Below, piece by piece: positions 52,873 to 61,848 of a DNA stretch of 64,000 nt (the stretch's first letter is position 1; every line of letters begins with the position of its first letter). The stretch is from M50B103 sp041667565 (GTDB lineage Bacteria > Fidelibacterota > Fidelibacteria > Fidelibacterales > Fidelibacteraceae). The notes beneath the pieces were generated by a model that saw nothing but the letters and a program-made list of their open reading frames with translations, was not told where the DNA came from and did no database searches. The translations under genes were made by a program, and so were the position numbers. The stretch lies in NCBI GenBank assembly GCA_964572745.1, contig CAZNFT010000001.1:62001-126000 (forward strand). Direction: 5' to 3'.

Positions 52873-53814
52873 ATGATATATAAATATCTGTTTGGACCTG
52901 TTCCCTCTAGACGCCTTGGTATTTCTTTAGGACTTGATCTTTTACCTCATAAAGTTTGCACTCTAAATTGTGTTTATTGTGAATGTGGCGCTACTACTGA
53001 TCTTACGCTCGAACGCAAGGAATATGTCCCCTATAAAACTGTAATCCGGGAACTGGATGATTATTTAGCTCACCATCCTGAGCCGGATTATATTACTTTT
53101 TCCGGTGCGGGTGAGCCGACTTTGAATTCAAAAATTTGCGATATTGTTTCGCATATTACAAGGTATTATCCACAAATAAAAACTGCTATTCTCACAAATG
53201 CCAGCTTATTTTTTGATACTGAAGTAAGAAGATCTATATTGGAAGTTGATGTTGTTTTACCTTCAATAGATGCTGCAACTCGTGATGCATTTTTAAAAAT
53301 AAATCGTCCACATCCAAAATTGGATTATCTTGAACATATAGAAAATCTGATAAAGTTTCGCAAAGAATTTAAAGGTCAGATCTGGTTGGAGGTTTTTCTA
53401 TTAAAAGACTATAATGATAGTAAAGAAGATCTTAGTGCTTTAAAAAACGCAATAGAAAAGATCGGTGCAGATAGTGTTCAGTTAAATACTTTAGATAGAC
53501 CGGGTGTTCTATCAAACCTTGAAGCTATTTCTTATAGTGAACTTGAAAAAATAAAAGATCAATGGGGTCTGCCAAATGTCGTGATCATATCACCGGTATC
53601 TGAAAGAGAGAACAAAGAATCTTTTAGAGAAGATATTGAAAACGCTATTCTTGAAACAATTTCCAGACGACCTTGTACATTGACTGATCTTTCACATATT
53701 CTTGGCTTACATGAAAATGAAATAAATAAATATTTATCAACATTAGATGCAAAAGATAAGATCCAAGCCTTGAATATGGAGAGGGGTTTATTCTATCAAT
53801 CAAAGAAGAATTAG
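52873..53814 (+). CDS. Radical SAM protein with C-terminal winged-helix-like domain
   Basis: The 313-residue protein has the radical SAM cluster C29-x3-C33-x2-C36 in KVCTLNCVYCECGA, preceded by the GPVPSRRLGISLG start typical of a branch of uncharacterised Fe-S oxidoreductases. FSGAGEPTLNS is the GGE-type motif. Residues about 255-310 (RRPCTLTDLSHILGLHENEINKYLSTLDAKDKI) look like a winged helix. It would split S-adenosylmethionine to start a radical reaction; the substrate is unknown. It closes the MBL-DUF89-CGGC block. Confidence 0.87.
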   Translation: MIYKYLFGPVPSRRLGISLGLDLLPHKVCTLNCVYCECGATTDLTLERKEYVPYKTVIRELDDYLAHHPEPDYITFSGAGEPTLNSKICDIVSHITRYYPQIKTAILTNASLFFDTEVRRSILEVDVVLPSIDAATRDAFLKINRPHPKLDYLEHIENLIKFRKEFKGQIWLEVFLLKDYNDSKEDLSALKNAIEKIGADSVQLNTLDRPGVLSNLEAISYSELEKIKDQWGLPNVVIISPVSERENKESFREDIENAILETISRRPCTLTDLSHILGLHENEINKYLSTLDAKDKIQALNMERGLFYQSKKN

Positions 53815-53908
53815 CTGATGATATGGTATGAGAAATATTTTTGCTAAGTAAAAATATTAAAATAGGAATAATTTATTTTTTATTCTAAATATTGATGTTG
53901 GATGAATT

Positions 53909-53931
53909 TTAAGCTAAATTACTTAGCTTAA
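53909..53931. promoter_or_regulatory. Perfect 9-bp inverted repeat before dtd
   Basis: TTAAGCTAA and TTAGCTTAA are separated by ATTAC, 16 bases before the dtd start codon. It could be an operator or a leader hairpin. There is no T-run. The surrounding gap 53815-53946 is very AT-rich. Confidence 0.4.
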
Positions 53932-53946
53932 AGAAGATAGGACGAC

Positions 53947-54393
53947 ATGATAGCAGTTATTCAGCGCGTTGCAAAAGCAGATGTTAGCATAAACTCAAAA
54001 ACCCGCGGCGAGATAGGCAAGGGTTTGTTGATCCTTCTTGGTGTTGCCGTAGGTGATAAGGAAGAAGATGCAGATTTTTTAGTCAATAAGATCTGTGGTT
54101 TAAGAATATTCTCAGATGATGATGGCAAGATGAATATTTCGCTTAAGGATAGTGGGGGATCTGCTTTGATAATATCGCAATTTACACTCTGTGGAGATTG
54201 GCGAAAGGGACGCCGTCCCAGTTTTACAAAAGCAGCAAAACCCGAGGAAGGCAATAGACTTTATGAATACTTTTGCCGTGCAACCCAAGAGCAGGGAATT
54301 CATGTAGAAACAGGAGAGTTTGCTGCTATGATGAATGTTTCTTTGATAAACGAAGGACCTGTAACTTTTGTATTAGACAGTAAACAAAAATGA
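53947..54393 (+). CDS. dtd: D-aminoacyl-tRNA deacylase
   Basis: The 148-residue protein is a full-length DTD: MIAVIQRVAKADVSI at the start, LILLGVAVGDKEEDADFLVNKICGLRIF, the active-site SQFTL (ALIISQFTLCGDWRKGRRPSF) and INEGPVTF at the end in place of the usual NxGPVT. It hydrolyses D-amino acids mischarged onto tRNA and removes glycine from tRNA-Ala. It starts a run of closely spaced genes (dtd, B12-binding domain, radC, TPR, M24 peptidase, HAD). Confidence 0.95.
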   Translation: MIAVIQRVAKADVSINSKTRGEIGKGLLILLGVAVGDKEEDADFLVNKICGLRIFSDDDGKMNISLKDSGGSALIISQFTLCGDWRKGRRPSFTKAAKPEEGNRLYEYFCRATQEQGIHVETGEFAAMMNVSLINEGPVTFVLDSKQK

Positions 54394-54407
54394 TGATAGA
54401 GGAATAA

Positions 54408-54815
54408 ATGAAAAAAATCAGAGTAGTATTAGCAAAACCAGGTTTAGATGGTCACGATCGTGGCGCAAAAGTCATTGCGAATGCTTTACGTGATGCCGGG
54501 ATGGAAGTAATTTATCTTGGCTTACGCCAAACACCGGAAATGATCGTAAATGCAGCGCTACAGGAAGATGCAGATGTGATCTCACTATCAATTCTATCCG
54601 GAGCACATATGACGATCTTTCCCAAAGTTCTTGACCTTTTAAAAGAAAAAGGCATGGACGATGTACTTCTTGTTGGAGGTGGCGTTATACCGGAAGAAGA
54701 CATTGAAGAATTGAAAAGTTTAGGTGTCGCCGAGCTTTTTGGACCTGGAACACCTACGGGAAAAACAGTTAAATATATTGAAAACTGGTTTAAGAATAGC
54801 TCAAGAAACAATTAA
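54408..54815 (+). CDS. Methylmalonyl-CoA mutase-type cobalamin-binding subunit
   Basis: The 135-residue protein is a single B12-binding domain: VVLAKPGLDGHDRGAKVIANALRDAGMEVIYLG with the base-off cobalamin ligand H16 in DGHDRGA, SLSILSGAHMTIF, and LLVGGGVIPEEDIEEL. It corresponds to the small subunit or C-terminal domain of methylmalonyl-CoA mutase and relatives. The catalytic large subunit is not in the window, so its partner is unknown. Coenzyme B12 could come from the CobO at 9711. It starts 14 bases after dtd. Confidence 0.9.
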   Translation: MKKIRVVLAKPGLDGHDRGAKVIANALRDAGMEVIYLGLRQTPEMIVNAALQEDADVISLSILSGAHMTIFPKVLDLLKEKGMDDVLLVGGGVIPEEDIEELKSLGVAELFGPGTPTGKTVKYIENWFKNSSRNN

Positions 54816-54833
54816 ATAGTCCGGGGGGACAAA

Positions 54834-55538
54834 ATGGGGACGACAAACAGGACAATGAAACAATGGCCGGAGGATGACCGGCCGCGTGAAAAATGTATCC
54901 AGCAAGGTGCTGGTATATTAACAAATGCTGAACTGTTGGCAATATTACTCAGGTCAGGGACAGTAAAACATTCCGCACTTGATATTGCTAAGGAATTGCT
55001 GGCCGACAACAGCGGCCTGCTTCAGTTGGGTATGATGACAATAGGAGCTCTTTCAAAGTATCATGGTGTTGGGCCGGCAAAAGCCACAACAATTGCAGCA
55101 GCCTTTCAATTGGGAGCGCGCTTTCATGAGGCTATAGAGGCAAACGATACACCGGTGGTCACAGGACCCGAAAGTGTCGCTAATGCCTATGGAGAGCGTA
55201 TGAGACTCATGAGAAAAGAGGTTTGCAAAGTTGTACTACTTAACCGAGCGAACAGAGCCTACAGGGATATTAATATATCTATTGGAAGTATTTCAGCTTC
55301 TATTGTGCACCCACGGGAAGTTTATAAACCTGCAATAGATCATCTGGCCTCTGCTATTATATTGATGCATAATCATCCCAGTGGTGAGTTAAAACCAAGT
55401 CGGCAGGATATTAACATAACCCACACCATCCAAAAGGCCGGTGAAATTCTTGATATTCCGCTTTTGGATCACGTGATCATCGGTCATGCGGGTTATCTAA
55501 GCTTAAGAGAGCAGGGATATATGGAGTTAGAAACATGA
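54834..55538 (+). CDS. radC: RadC family JAB/MPN protein
   Basis: The 234-residue protein has the UPF0758/RadC layout: N-terminal KQWPEDDRPREKCIQQGAGILTNAELLAILLRSG, a helix-hairpin-helix (ALSKYHGVGPAKATTIAAAFQLG) and a JAMM metal site HNHPSGELKPSRQD followed by LDHVIIG. The family was named for a repair phenotype later reassigned to another gene, and its function is unsettled. GGGGGAC precedes the ATG. It overlaps the TPR gene by four bases. Confidence 0.93.
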   Translation: MGTTNRTMKQWPEDDRPREKCIQQGAGILTNAELLAILLRSGTVKHSALDIAKELLADNSGLLQLGMMTIGALSKYHGVGPAKATTIAAAFQLGARFHEAIEANDTPVVTGPESVANAYGERMRLMRKEVCKVVLLNRANRAYRDINISIGSISASIVHPREVYKPAIDHLASAIILMHNHPSGELKPSRQDINITHTIQKAGEILDIPLLDHVIIGHAGYLSLREQGYMELET

Positions 55539-56506
55539 GTCTACAATCATTAAAAAACGCTCAGGCTATCATGGAACATCTTAACAGGGATGAATGTGAT
55601 ATCGCCTTTCAAAAAGCCCATGCAATGATGAGCAAGGAAAAATCTAAAGATGCATTTATGCATTATGCGATTGCTTTATGCTATTATAAAAACGGCAATA
55701 ACGATAAAGCTTCGGGCCACCTAAATATGACCTTGTCATTGGATCCTTCCTTTGTTTCTGCCGCTGAATTATTGCTAAGCATAAATAAGCATGTTTATTC
55801 CCTTGGAGAATTAAAATATTTATATACTCTGATTATATCACATAAAAAAGGCAATGAAGAAATGTATCGTTTTCTTGATCAATTTTCTTCTACGCCAATT
55901 AATCCTCATCTGAGTGTTGGTAAAATTGAATCAGTTAAAAATGTAAGTTCTTTAGTTGAAGACAACAGCTATATCGACTATTTGGTCACAGAAATGGATA
56001 AAGATGAGCAAGATAAAGCCAAGAATTATCAGGCCGCTTGTCACACAGCCGATACGACGCTTTTTGATGGATCATTGCCCAAACCTGAAGCTTTTAAAGC
56101 GCCGTCAGAAGCGCCATCAGCTAAAACAGTACCTTTTGAAGAATCAGACTCTCAAACTAAAGCGAGTCAAGAACCCCGGGATGAATTAGAGACTCAAGTT
56201 GAAACGATCAATAAAACTCCCGTTGAGCCAAAACCAGCAGCTAAAGCGATGCCAACATCATTTGATAAAGTGTCATTTTTATCTGAAGTAAAAAACAAAG
56301 AAACCAAAGCAAACAAAGCTAAAACAGAAATAAAGAATTATGGTATCGAAACTCTGACCATGGCTAGATTATATATCCGGCAGGGTCTTTATGAACAAGC
56401 AATGGGTATTTTAATGAAACTAATAGACCAAAAACCTGACGATGAAAACATTAAAATAGAAATTGACAATCTTCAGGTTCTTATGAGAGATAAAAGCAGA
56501 GGATAA
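55535..56506 (+). CDS. TPR-containing protein
   Basis: The 323-residue protein has TPR-like helices at the N-terminus (about 15-75: FMHYAIALCYYKNGNNDKASGHLNMTLSLDPSFVSA) and one at the C-terminus (about 270-300: TLTMARLYIRQGLYEQAMGILMKLIDQKPDDENI). The middle (about 170-265) is a Glu/Pro/Lys/Ala-rich low-complexity linker, likely disordered. TPRs bind other proteins, so it may be a scaffold or adaptor. No signal peptide is seen. It is coupled to radC (ATGA) and the M24 peptidase starts one base after its stop. Confidence 0.8.
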   Translation: MSLQSLKNAQAIMEHLNRDECDIAFQKAHAMMSKEKSKDAFMHYAIALCYYKNGNNDKASGHLNMTLSLDPSFVSAAELLLSINKHVYSLGELKYLYTLIISHKKGNEEMYRFLDQFSSTPINPHLSVGKIESVKNVSSLVEDNSYIDYLVTEMDKDEQDKAKNYQAACHTADTTLFDGSLPKPEAFKAPSEAPSAKTVPFEESDSQTKASQEPRDELETQVETINKTPVEPKPAAKAMPTSFDKVSFLSEVKNKETKANKAKTEIKNYGIETLTMARLYIRQGLYEQAMGILMKLIDQKPDDENIKIEIDNLQVLMRDKSRG

Positions 56507-56507
56507 G

Positions 56508-57581
56508 ATGAATAGCAATAGATTGAAAAGACTTCGTGGTATATTAGAAAAAGAAAAATTAGATGCTATCTTTGTTCGAGCTACTTCTAATTTAAGATAT
56601 ATTTCAGGTTTTTCCGGTTCCAATGGAATGTGTTATATTAGACTTGATGATGCCTGGTTTTTTACGGATTTCCGTTATAAAACGCAAAGTGCAGCTGAAG
56701 TTAATAATATGCACATTGATGTTCCTGTTGGGAAAGGTCTTTTGCAAGCCATGAAAGATAGTGGCTGTGTAAAAGATGGTGCAACAATTGCTTTTGAAGG
56801 GAATCATTTAAATTTTGAACAATATGATGAACTGAAAAAAGCATTCCCTTCTTGCCATTTTGTCAGTCGCTCTCTGATGATGGAAAAATTAGCCTCTGTC
56901 AAAGAAGAATACGAGCTCGATTGTCTTAGAGAAGCGGCCCGCATAACTGACGCTGCTTTTGCTGAACTTTTGAATGAGATCAAACCGGGTGTTTCTGAAA
57001 GGATGCTTGATGCAAAACTTTCTTATATTATGAAAAGTTTGGGCTCGGAAAGAGATAGTTTTGATACTATTGTGGCTTCGGGTATTAATGGCTCAAGACC
57101 TCACCATAGTCCCACAGATAAGTTATTACAAAATGGCGAATTGATCACCATTGATTTTGGTGCTATGTATAAAGGTTATCACGCTGATGTTACCCGTACT
57201 GTTTGTCTGGGCAAGGCTGATGATAAACAACGCGAGATCTATCATATTGTTTTGTCTGCCCAAGAAAAGGCAATTGCGGGTCTTAAACCGGGACTCACGG
57301 GCAGAGAAGTTGATGCCATTGCTCGCGATTACATTACTTCCAAAGGCTATGGCGAATATTTTGGTCATGGTTTGGGACATGGACTTAGTCTGGAAATTCA
57401 TGCAGAACCTCGTCTTTCTCCCACAAATAGAGAAGCGCTTCTGGCGGGACAGGTTGTAACGGTTGAGCCGGGCATTTATATTCCGGGTTGGAGTGGTGTT
57501 CGCATAGAAGACGATCTTATTATCACTGAAAGCGGCTGTGAAAATATCACAACGGCAGCTAAACATTTAATAGAACTTTAA
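56508..57581 (+). CDS. Xaa-Pro aminopeptidase/M24-family metallopeptidase
   Basis: The 357-residue protein has a creatinase-like N-terminal domain (RLKRLRGILEKEKLDAIFVRATSNLRYISGFSGSNG) and an M24 'pita-bread' catalytic domain. Metal ligands appear in ITIDFGAMYKGYHADVTRT (two Asp), FGHGLGHGLSLEIHAEP (His, then Glu) and VTVEPGIYIPGWSGVRIEDD (Glu pair). It removes residues N-terminal to proline from peptides, as PepP/PepQ do. It lies one base after the TPR gene and its stop shares one base with the HAD gene start (TAATG). Confidence 0.92.
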   Translation: MNSNRLKRLRGILEKEKLDAIFVRATSNLRYISGFSGSNGMCYIRLDDAWFFTDFRYKTQSAAEVNNMHIDVPVGKGLLQAMKDSGCVKDGATIAFEGNHLNFEQYDELKKAFPSCHFVSRSLMMEKLASVKEEYELDCLREAARITDAAFAELLNEIKPGVSERMLDAKLSYIMKSLGSERDSFDTIVASGINGSRPHHSPTDKLLQNGELITIDFGAMYKGYHADVTRTVCLGKADDKQREIYHIVLSAQEKAIAGLKPGLTGREVDAIARDYITSKGYGEYFGHGLGHGLSLEIHAEPRLSPTNREALLAGQVVTVEPGIYIPGWSGVRIEDDLIITESGCENITTAAKHLIEL

Positions 57582-58180
57582 TGACAAAAACAAAGATCAC
57601 TACAATTATATTCGATCTGGGCAATGTGCTTGTTGATGTGAATTACAAGCAATTCACCGAAGCAATGCATTGGGATCATGATCAATTTATTAAATTTACT
57701 TCCTCCGACTTTTTTACTGCTTTTGAAGCCGGAGAGCATAGTACAGATGAGTTTTTCAATGAGCTTTCTAAATATATTCCTTTGCAAAAAGGTGATAGAG
57801 CGCGCTATTGCAATAATCTTGACAAGAAATTTCCCTTGCGACCACGAACTTGGGCAAAAATCCATTATTTAAAAAGAAAATATCGAATTGTACTTTTTTC
57901 AAATACCAATAGTCTTGATTATGAAGCAATAGATAAAAAACTCGAGATCAAGCGAGTAATCCGCTATAGCTATGTTTCTTTTGTTGAGGGCTATAATAAA
58001 CCGGATCCAAGGTCTTATAAAAGAGTCGAAGAATTGTTTAACATCGATTCGGCTGAGACACTTTTTGTCGATGACAAAGCGGAAAATATTGAAGCTGCCC
58101 GTAAGGTCGGTTGGCAAGCAGAGCAAGTTGAAAGCGAAAAACATCTTTTTGATATTCTGGAAGAATATGGCCTTATTTAA
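57581..58180 (+). CDS. HAD-superfamily phosphatase (subfamily IA, YihX-like)
   Basis: The 199-residue protein has motif I IIFDLGNVLVDVN (D12 the nucleophile; the usual second Asp replaced by Gly-Asn, as in YihX-type members), motif II VLFSNTNSLDY, Lys in NKPDPRSYKRV and motif IV FVDDKAENIEAARKVGW. It dephosphorylates small metabolites such as sugar phosphates, with the exact substrate unknown. It ends a co-directional run from dtd and shares one base with the upstream peptidase stop. Confidence 0.9.
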   Translation: MTKTKITTIIFDLGNVLVDVNYKQFTEAMHWDHDQFIKFTSSDFFTAFEAGEHSTDEFFNELSKYIPLQKGDRARYCNNLDKKFPLRPRTWAKIHYLKRKYRIVLFSNTNSLDYEAIDKKLEIKRVIRYSYVSFVEGYNKPDPRSYKRVEELFNIDSAETLFVDDKAENIEAARKVGWQAEQVESEKHLFDILEEYGLI

Positions 58181-58289
58181 GGTGCGAAGCTACTGATGAC
58201 TAAGTAAAATATTGTTTTAACTGTAGTTCCCAACAAGAATATCTAATTTAACATTTCCTCTTTTCCTTATAATTACTTATAATTTCTCT

Positions 58290-59006
58290 ATGAAGAAAAC
58301 ACTTATTATTTTTATCGCATTATTCTCATTAATTCAGGCACAAACCCTGACTAATGGAGAATACTTTCGCTATGCTATTCCCGAGGCAGCAAAAACCTGG
58401 GAAGGCTATGTTGCACTTGGAACTGCCGGGATATTAGCCGGAATTTCCGCCTTAACTCTTGATGAAGAAATGAAGGAGTTTATGACCCGCAAGGTCTATT
58501 TGCCTCCATGTCTGGATAAGATAGGTGATAAATATGTCGATCATTATTGGGCATTTGGCGTTTCCGCACTTGGTGCTTTGGGTCGTGGCTATCACACAGG
58601 AAATTATCTCGAGTCCTTTCGTTACTGGGCTTCAGCAAATGTAGGGACTATAGCTTTAACTTATGCATTAAAGTATAGTGTTGGTCGAACGCGACCAAAT
58701 GAGAAAAATAATTATTCTTTTCCCTCAGGTCACTCCTCTGTGGCTTTTTCTACTGCTACTATGTTTCAGATGTGGTATGGATGGAAGGCAGGTATTCCCG
58801 CTTATGCTTTGGCTACATTGACAGCTTTTCAGAGATTAGATGATAACCAGCATTGGTTGAGTGATGTTATTATGGGAGCGACCATCGGTATTGTTATTCC
58901 ATATATGCTGTATCGCGGTGAAGACAAAGCAAAACCTCTGGTTGCGTCAAGTTTTATGATCCCTCCGATCTCCATCACTATTCCCTTGAATCTTTCAGGA
59001 AAATAA
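58290..59006 (+). CDS. PAP2-family membrane phosphatase
   Basis: The 238-residue protein has a signal or anchor (MKKTLIIFIALFSLIQAQ), several membrane segments and the three PAP2 motifs: KYSVGRTRP, FPSGHSSVAFS and DNQHWLSDVIMG. It hydrolyses lipid or soluble phosphates (phosphatidate or undecaprenyl diphosphate type) at the envelope. The stop shares its last base with the mutY start (ATAATG). Which lipid is used cannot be told from sequence. Confidence 0.9.
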   Translation: MKKTLIIFIALFSLIQAQTLTNGEYFRYAIPEAAKTWEGYVALGTAGILAGISALTLDEEMKEFMTRKVYLPPCLDKIGDKYVDHYWAFGVSALGALGRGYHTGNYLESFRYWASANVGTIALTYALKYSVGRTRPNEKNNYSFPSGHSSVAFSTATMFQMWYGWKAGIPAYALATLTAFQRLDDNQHWLSDVIMGATIGIVIPYMLYRGEDKAKPLVASSFMIPPISITIPLNLSGK

Positions 59007-60088
59007 TGATAGAATACATATCTCAAGAGATGACCAATGCATTGATGGCGTGGTTTGAATTGCATCGCCGTAAAATGCCTTGGCGGGGCTCACATGACCC
59101 TTATCATATCTGGGTGAGTGAAATGATGCTTCAACAAACTCAGGTCGCTACAGTCGAAAATTATTTTCTCAGATGGATAAAACTTTTCCCCGATGTCTTT
59201 GTTCTTGCTGAGGCAGAGTTGGAAGATGTTTTAAAAGCTTGGGAAGGTTTGGGCTATTATACCCGAGCAAGAAATTTCCATAAAGGCGCAAAATATATTG
59301 TAGAAAATGCCACTTCTCAGAAGGATCCTTTCCCTAAAGATTATGATTCCTGGCTTAAAGTGCCGGGTGTAGGACCTTATACTGCGGCAGCTGTTGCAAG
59401 TATTGCTTTTGCTTATCCCGCAGCCGTTGTGGATGGAAATGTTAAACGTGTGATGTCCCGTTTATTTTGTATGGATGAGGATGTTGCCACGCAGAAATAT
59501 CACAAAAGACTTTATGCCATTATGAACAAGGCATTTTACGACTACCATCCCGGCTGGGTCAATCAAGCCTGGATGGAATTAGGTGCTTTACAATGCACAC
59601 CAAACCCTGATTGCAGCATTTGCCCTTTAATAAATGATTGTCAAGCGTATGCAAAAGGGACTATCAGTAAATATCCTCTGAGAAGCAAAAGGAAAAAGAT
59701 TCCCACCCGCTATGGTGCGGCATTTATCATTGAAAATGATAATAAAACCCTAGTGCTCCGCCGACCCTCAGAAGGCTTTTTAGGTGGTCTATGGGAATAT
59801 CCTTCTTTTACTTTAAAAGAAGAGAATCCGGAGTATTTAGGGAGTTTTTGTAAGAAGCACGATATTGATATTGTGCAGGAATTACCTCAAAAAGTTAAGC
59901 ATACTTATTCACATTTTCATCAGGAGTTGACACTTTATAAAGCTAAGCTTTCTCCAGGCAGCCTTTTCGGGGCATGGCCTGAAATGAGAAAAGTGAATTC
60001 ATCGGAAATGGAAGATCTTCCAAGATCTAAAGTAACGATCAAAATTTCAGAAATAATTGCTTTGGCAAAAGATAAAAAGAATTCTTAG
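59006..60088 (+). CDS. mutY: A/G-specific adenine glycosylase
   Basis: The 360-residue protein removes adenine mispaired with 8-oxoguanine. Catalytic E39 is in VSEMMLQQTQVATV, the HhH is LKVPGVGPYTAAAVAS and D143 is in AVVDGNVKRV. The four-cysteine iron-sulfur loop is C197-x5-C203-x2-C206-x5-C212 (LQCTPNPDCSICPLINDCQAY), one residue shorter at the first spacing than the common C-x6-C. The C-terminal Nudix-like 8-oxoG recognition domain follows (about 235-355). It overlaps the PAP2 gene by one base and is convergent to umuC. Confidence 0.95.
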   Translation: MIEYISQEMTNALMAWFELHRRKMPWRGSHDPYHIWVSEMMLQQTQVATVENYFLRWIKLFPDVFVLAEAELEDVLKAWEGLGYYTRARNFHKGAKYIVENATSQKDPFPKDYDSWLKVPGVGPYTAAAVASIAFAYPAAVVDGNVKRVMSRLFCMDEDVATQKYHKRLYAIMNKAFYDYHPGWVNQAWMELGALQCTPNPDCSICPLINDCQAYAKGTISKYPLRSKRKKIPTRYGAAFIIENDNKTLVLRRPSEGFLGGLWEYPSFTLKEENPEYLGSFCKKHDIDIVQELPQKVKHTYSHFHQELTLYKAKLSPGSLFGAWPEMRKVNSSEMEDLPRSKVTIKISEIIALAKDKKNS

Positions 60089-60120
60089 ACAATATAATTA
60101 AAGTTAATGTTTTAGCTGTA

Positions 60121-61395
60121 TCAGTTATTGTTTTCATCCTTGATCTCAATGATATCATCCCAATCTGTTGTATAGGATTGACTTCGTTTTTCTTGTTTCA
60201 AAGCCTGTTTATCCTCTAAACCAAGATCAGCCAGCTTAATGGTGTTACGACCAAATTTATCGTTAATAATATCCATGGCTTCTGAAAGTTTGTTCTCTGA
60301 TCCATTACATAGATCTTGGGAAAACATATCTGTTTGAAGTTCATTTTCTTGCTGAAAATTCATTAGGACAACCCCCGCTTTTTTATACTGAAAGCCCGGT
60401 TTATATATATTGCGCAAAGCTTCTTTTGCTATTTTAACTAAGGTGATGGTGCTTTGAGTGGCAGGAAAGTTCATCACAATTTTCCTCCGATATTGAGGCA
60501 GGTCTTGTCGGAAATAATTCGTGTGGAGAAAAACCATCATGGATGTAGCGTAGGATCTCTGTTTTCGTAGTTTAACAGCACAGGTACTGCAATAGCTTGC
60601 TATGCATTGCTCCAGAAAACTATAATCCCTGACCATAGAAACCATGGTGCGAGCTGTTCCGATAGATTTACGGGGCTTTAAGGTGGATTCAAACTTTACT
60701 GCTACTTCACCCTTGAGCTCTTTTTGAATTTTATGTCCCGATATTGTAAATTCTTTTAAAACAAGATCTTCTTTGAGACAAAGGAATTGAGAAGCAAAAT
60801 GAACTCCCATTAAATGCAGTTTTTCTTTTGTTTGTTTTCCGATTCCCCAAACATCGCCGACAGGCAGAGCTCTTAAATGTTGCTCAATGAGCTTTGGGTC
60901 TCGCATAATATAACAGCTGTTTTTCAGTGGATCTGCTTTAGCTATATGAGTTGCTATTTTTGCCAGTGTTTTGCTTTTTGCTACACCAATGCTCACAGGT
61001 ATGCCGGTGTGTTTTAAAACTATATGTCTGATCTCCCGGACCATCTCAAGCAGTTTTTCATCGCTGCCTTCTCCTAATTCAATAAAAGCTTCATCGATAG
61101 AATAAATTTCTATATCTTTTGAATATTCCCTGAGGATATTCATTATCCGATTACTCATGTCGCCATAAAGCGCAAAATTTGTGGAAAAAACATGCACCTT
61201 TTCTGCTTCGATAAGATTTTTATATTTAAAAACCGGAGCAGCCATGGGAATGCCAAGGGCCTTTGCTTCATTGGACCTGGCAATAACACAACCATCATTA
61301 TTTGAGAGGACAATAATGGGCTTTCCATTAAGGCCGGGAGCAAAGACGCGTTCGCAGGAAGCATAAAAATTATTACAATCTACAAGGGCGATCAT
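60121..61395 (-). CDS. umuC: DNA polymerase V catalytic subunit UmuC
   Basis: The 424-residue Y-family polymerase has ALVDCNNFYASCERVFAPGLNGKPIIVLSNNDGCVIARSNEAKALGI, SIDEAFIEL with the catalytic Asp-Glu pair, and a helix-hairpin-helix LPVGDVWGIGKQTKEKL. The size and the NNDGCVIARSNEAK motif are those of UmuC rather than DinB. It does translesion synthesis with UmuD'. It overlaps umuD by four bases and is the last gene of a four-gene unit. Confidence 0.94.
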   Translation of the reverse strand: MIALVDCNNFYASCERVFAPGLNGKPIIVLSNNDGCVIARSNEAKALGIPMAAPVFKYKNLIEAEKVHVFSTNFALYGDMSNRIMNILREYSKDIEIYSIDEAFIELGEGSDEKLLEMVREIRHIVLKHTGIPVSIGVAKSKTLAKIATHIAKADPLKNSCYIMRDPKLIEQHLRALPVGDVWGIGKQTKEKLHLMGVHFASQFLCLKEDLVLKEFTISGHKIQKELKGEVAVKFESTLKPRKSIGTARTMVSMVRDYSFLEQCIASYCSTCAVKLRKQRSYATSMMVFLHTNYFRQDLPQYRRKIVMNFPATQSTITLVKIAKEALRNIYKPGFQYKKAGVVLMNFQQENELQTDMFSQDLCNGSENKLSEAMDIINDKFGRNTIKLADLGLEDKQALKQEKRSQSYTTDWDDIIEIKDENNN

Positions 61396-61844
61396 GGTTT
61401 CATTTTTTTAATAACATAGGTGACGATGCCCCAAATAATAAAATTATTATCTTCGCCGACGGGAATGGGTGCGTAGGCATCATTTTCCGGAATGAGAAAA
61501 CAGGTATTATTCTCGATATGGACACGTTTCACTGTAAAGTCGCCATCGATAAAACAAACGGCAATCGTGTCATTCGTAGGGTCTAAAGAACGGTCGATCA
61601 CAAGAACATCGCCATCGTGGATGCCGACATTTTCCATTGAGTTACCTTTAACACGACCATAGAAAGTCGCATTGGGATTATGAATTAATTCCTTGTTAAG
61701 GTCGAGACTGATATCCATGTAATCTTCAGCAGGGGAAGGAAAACCGGCGGAAATATCCTGAGCTACAGGTAGTTCTAGGTGAGAACTAAGATCTGCCGAG
61801 TAAAAATCTATAAATTTGTGTTGTTTAATACGGGAAAGTTTCAT
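61392..61844 (-). CDS. umuD: UmuD-type S24 self-cleaving subunit of polymerase V
   Basis: The 150-residue protein has the self-cleavage site ISAGFPSPAEDYMD (A33-G34), S69 in GNSMENVGIHDGD and K106 in DGDFTVKRV, the Ser-Lys dyad of LexA/UmuD autoproteases. Cleavage stimulated by RecA would yield UmuD' that binds UmuC. The N-terminal arm before the cleavage site is about 33 residues. The ATG at 61844 is chosen because it lies four bases past the stop of the cupin gene, and longer frames run through that gene. There is no HTH, so it is not LexA. Confidence 0.92.
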   Translation of the reverse strand: MKLSRIKQHKFIDFYSADLSSHLELPVAQDISAGFPSPAEDYMDISLDLNKELIHNPNATFYGRVKGNSMENVGIHDGDVLVIDRSLDPTNDTIAVCFIDGDFTVKRVHIENNTCFLIPENDAYAPIPVGEDNNFIIWGIVTYVIKKMKP

Positions 61845-61848
61845 TTTG

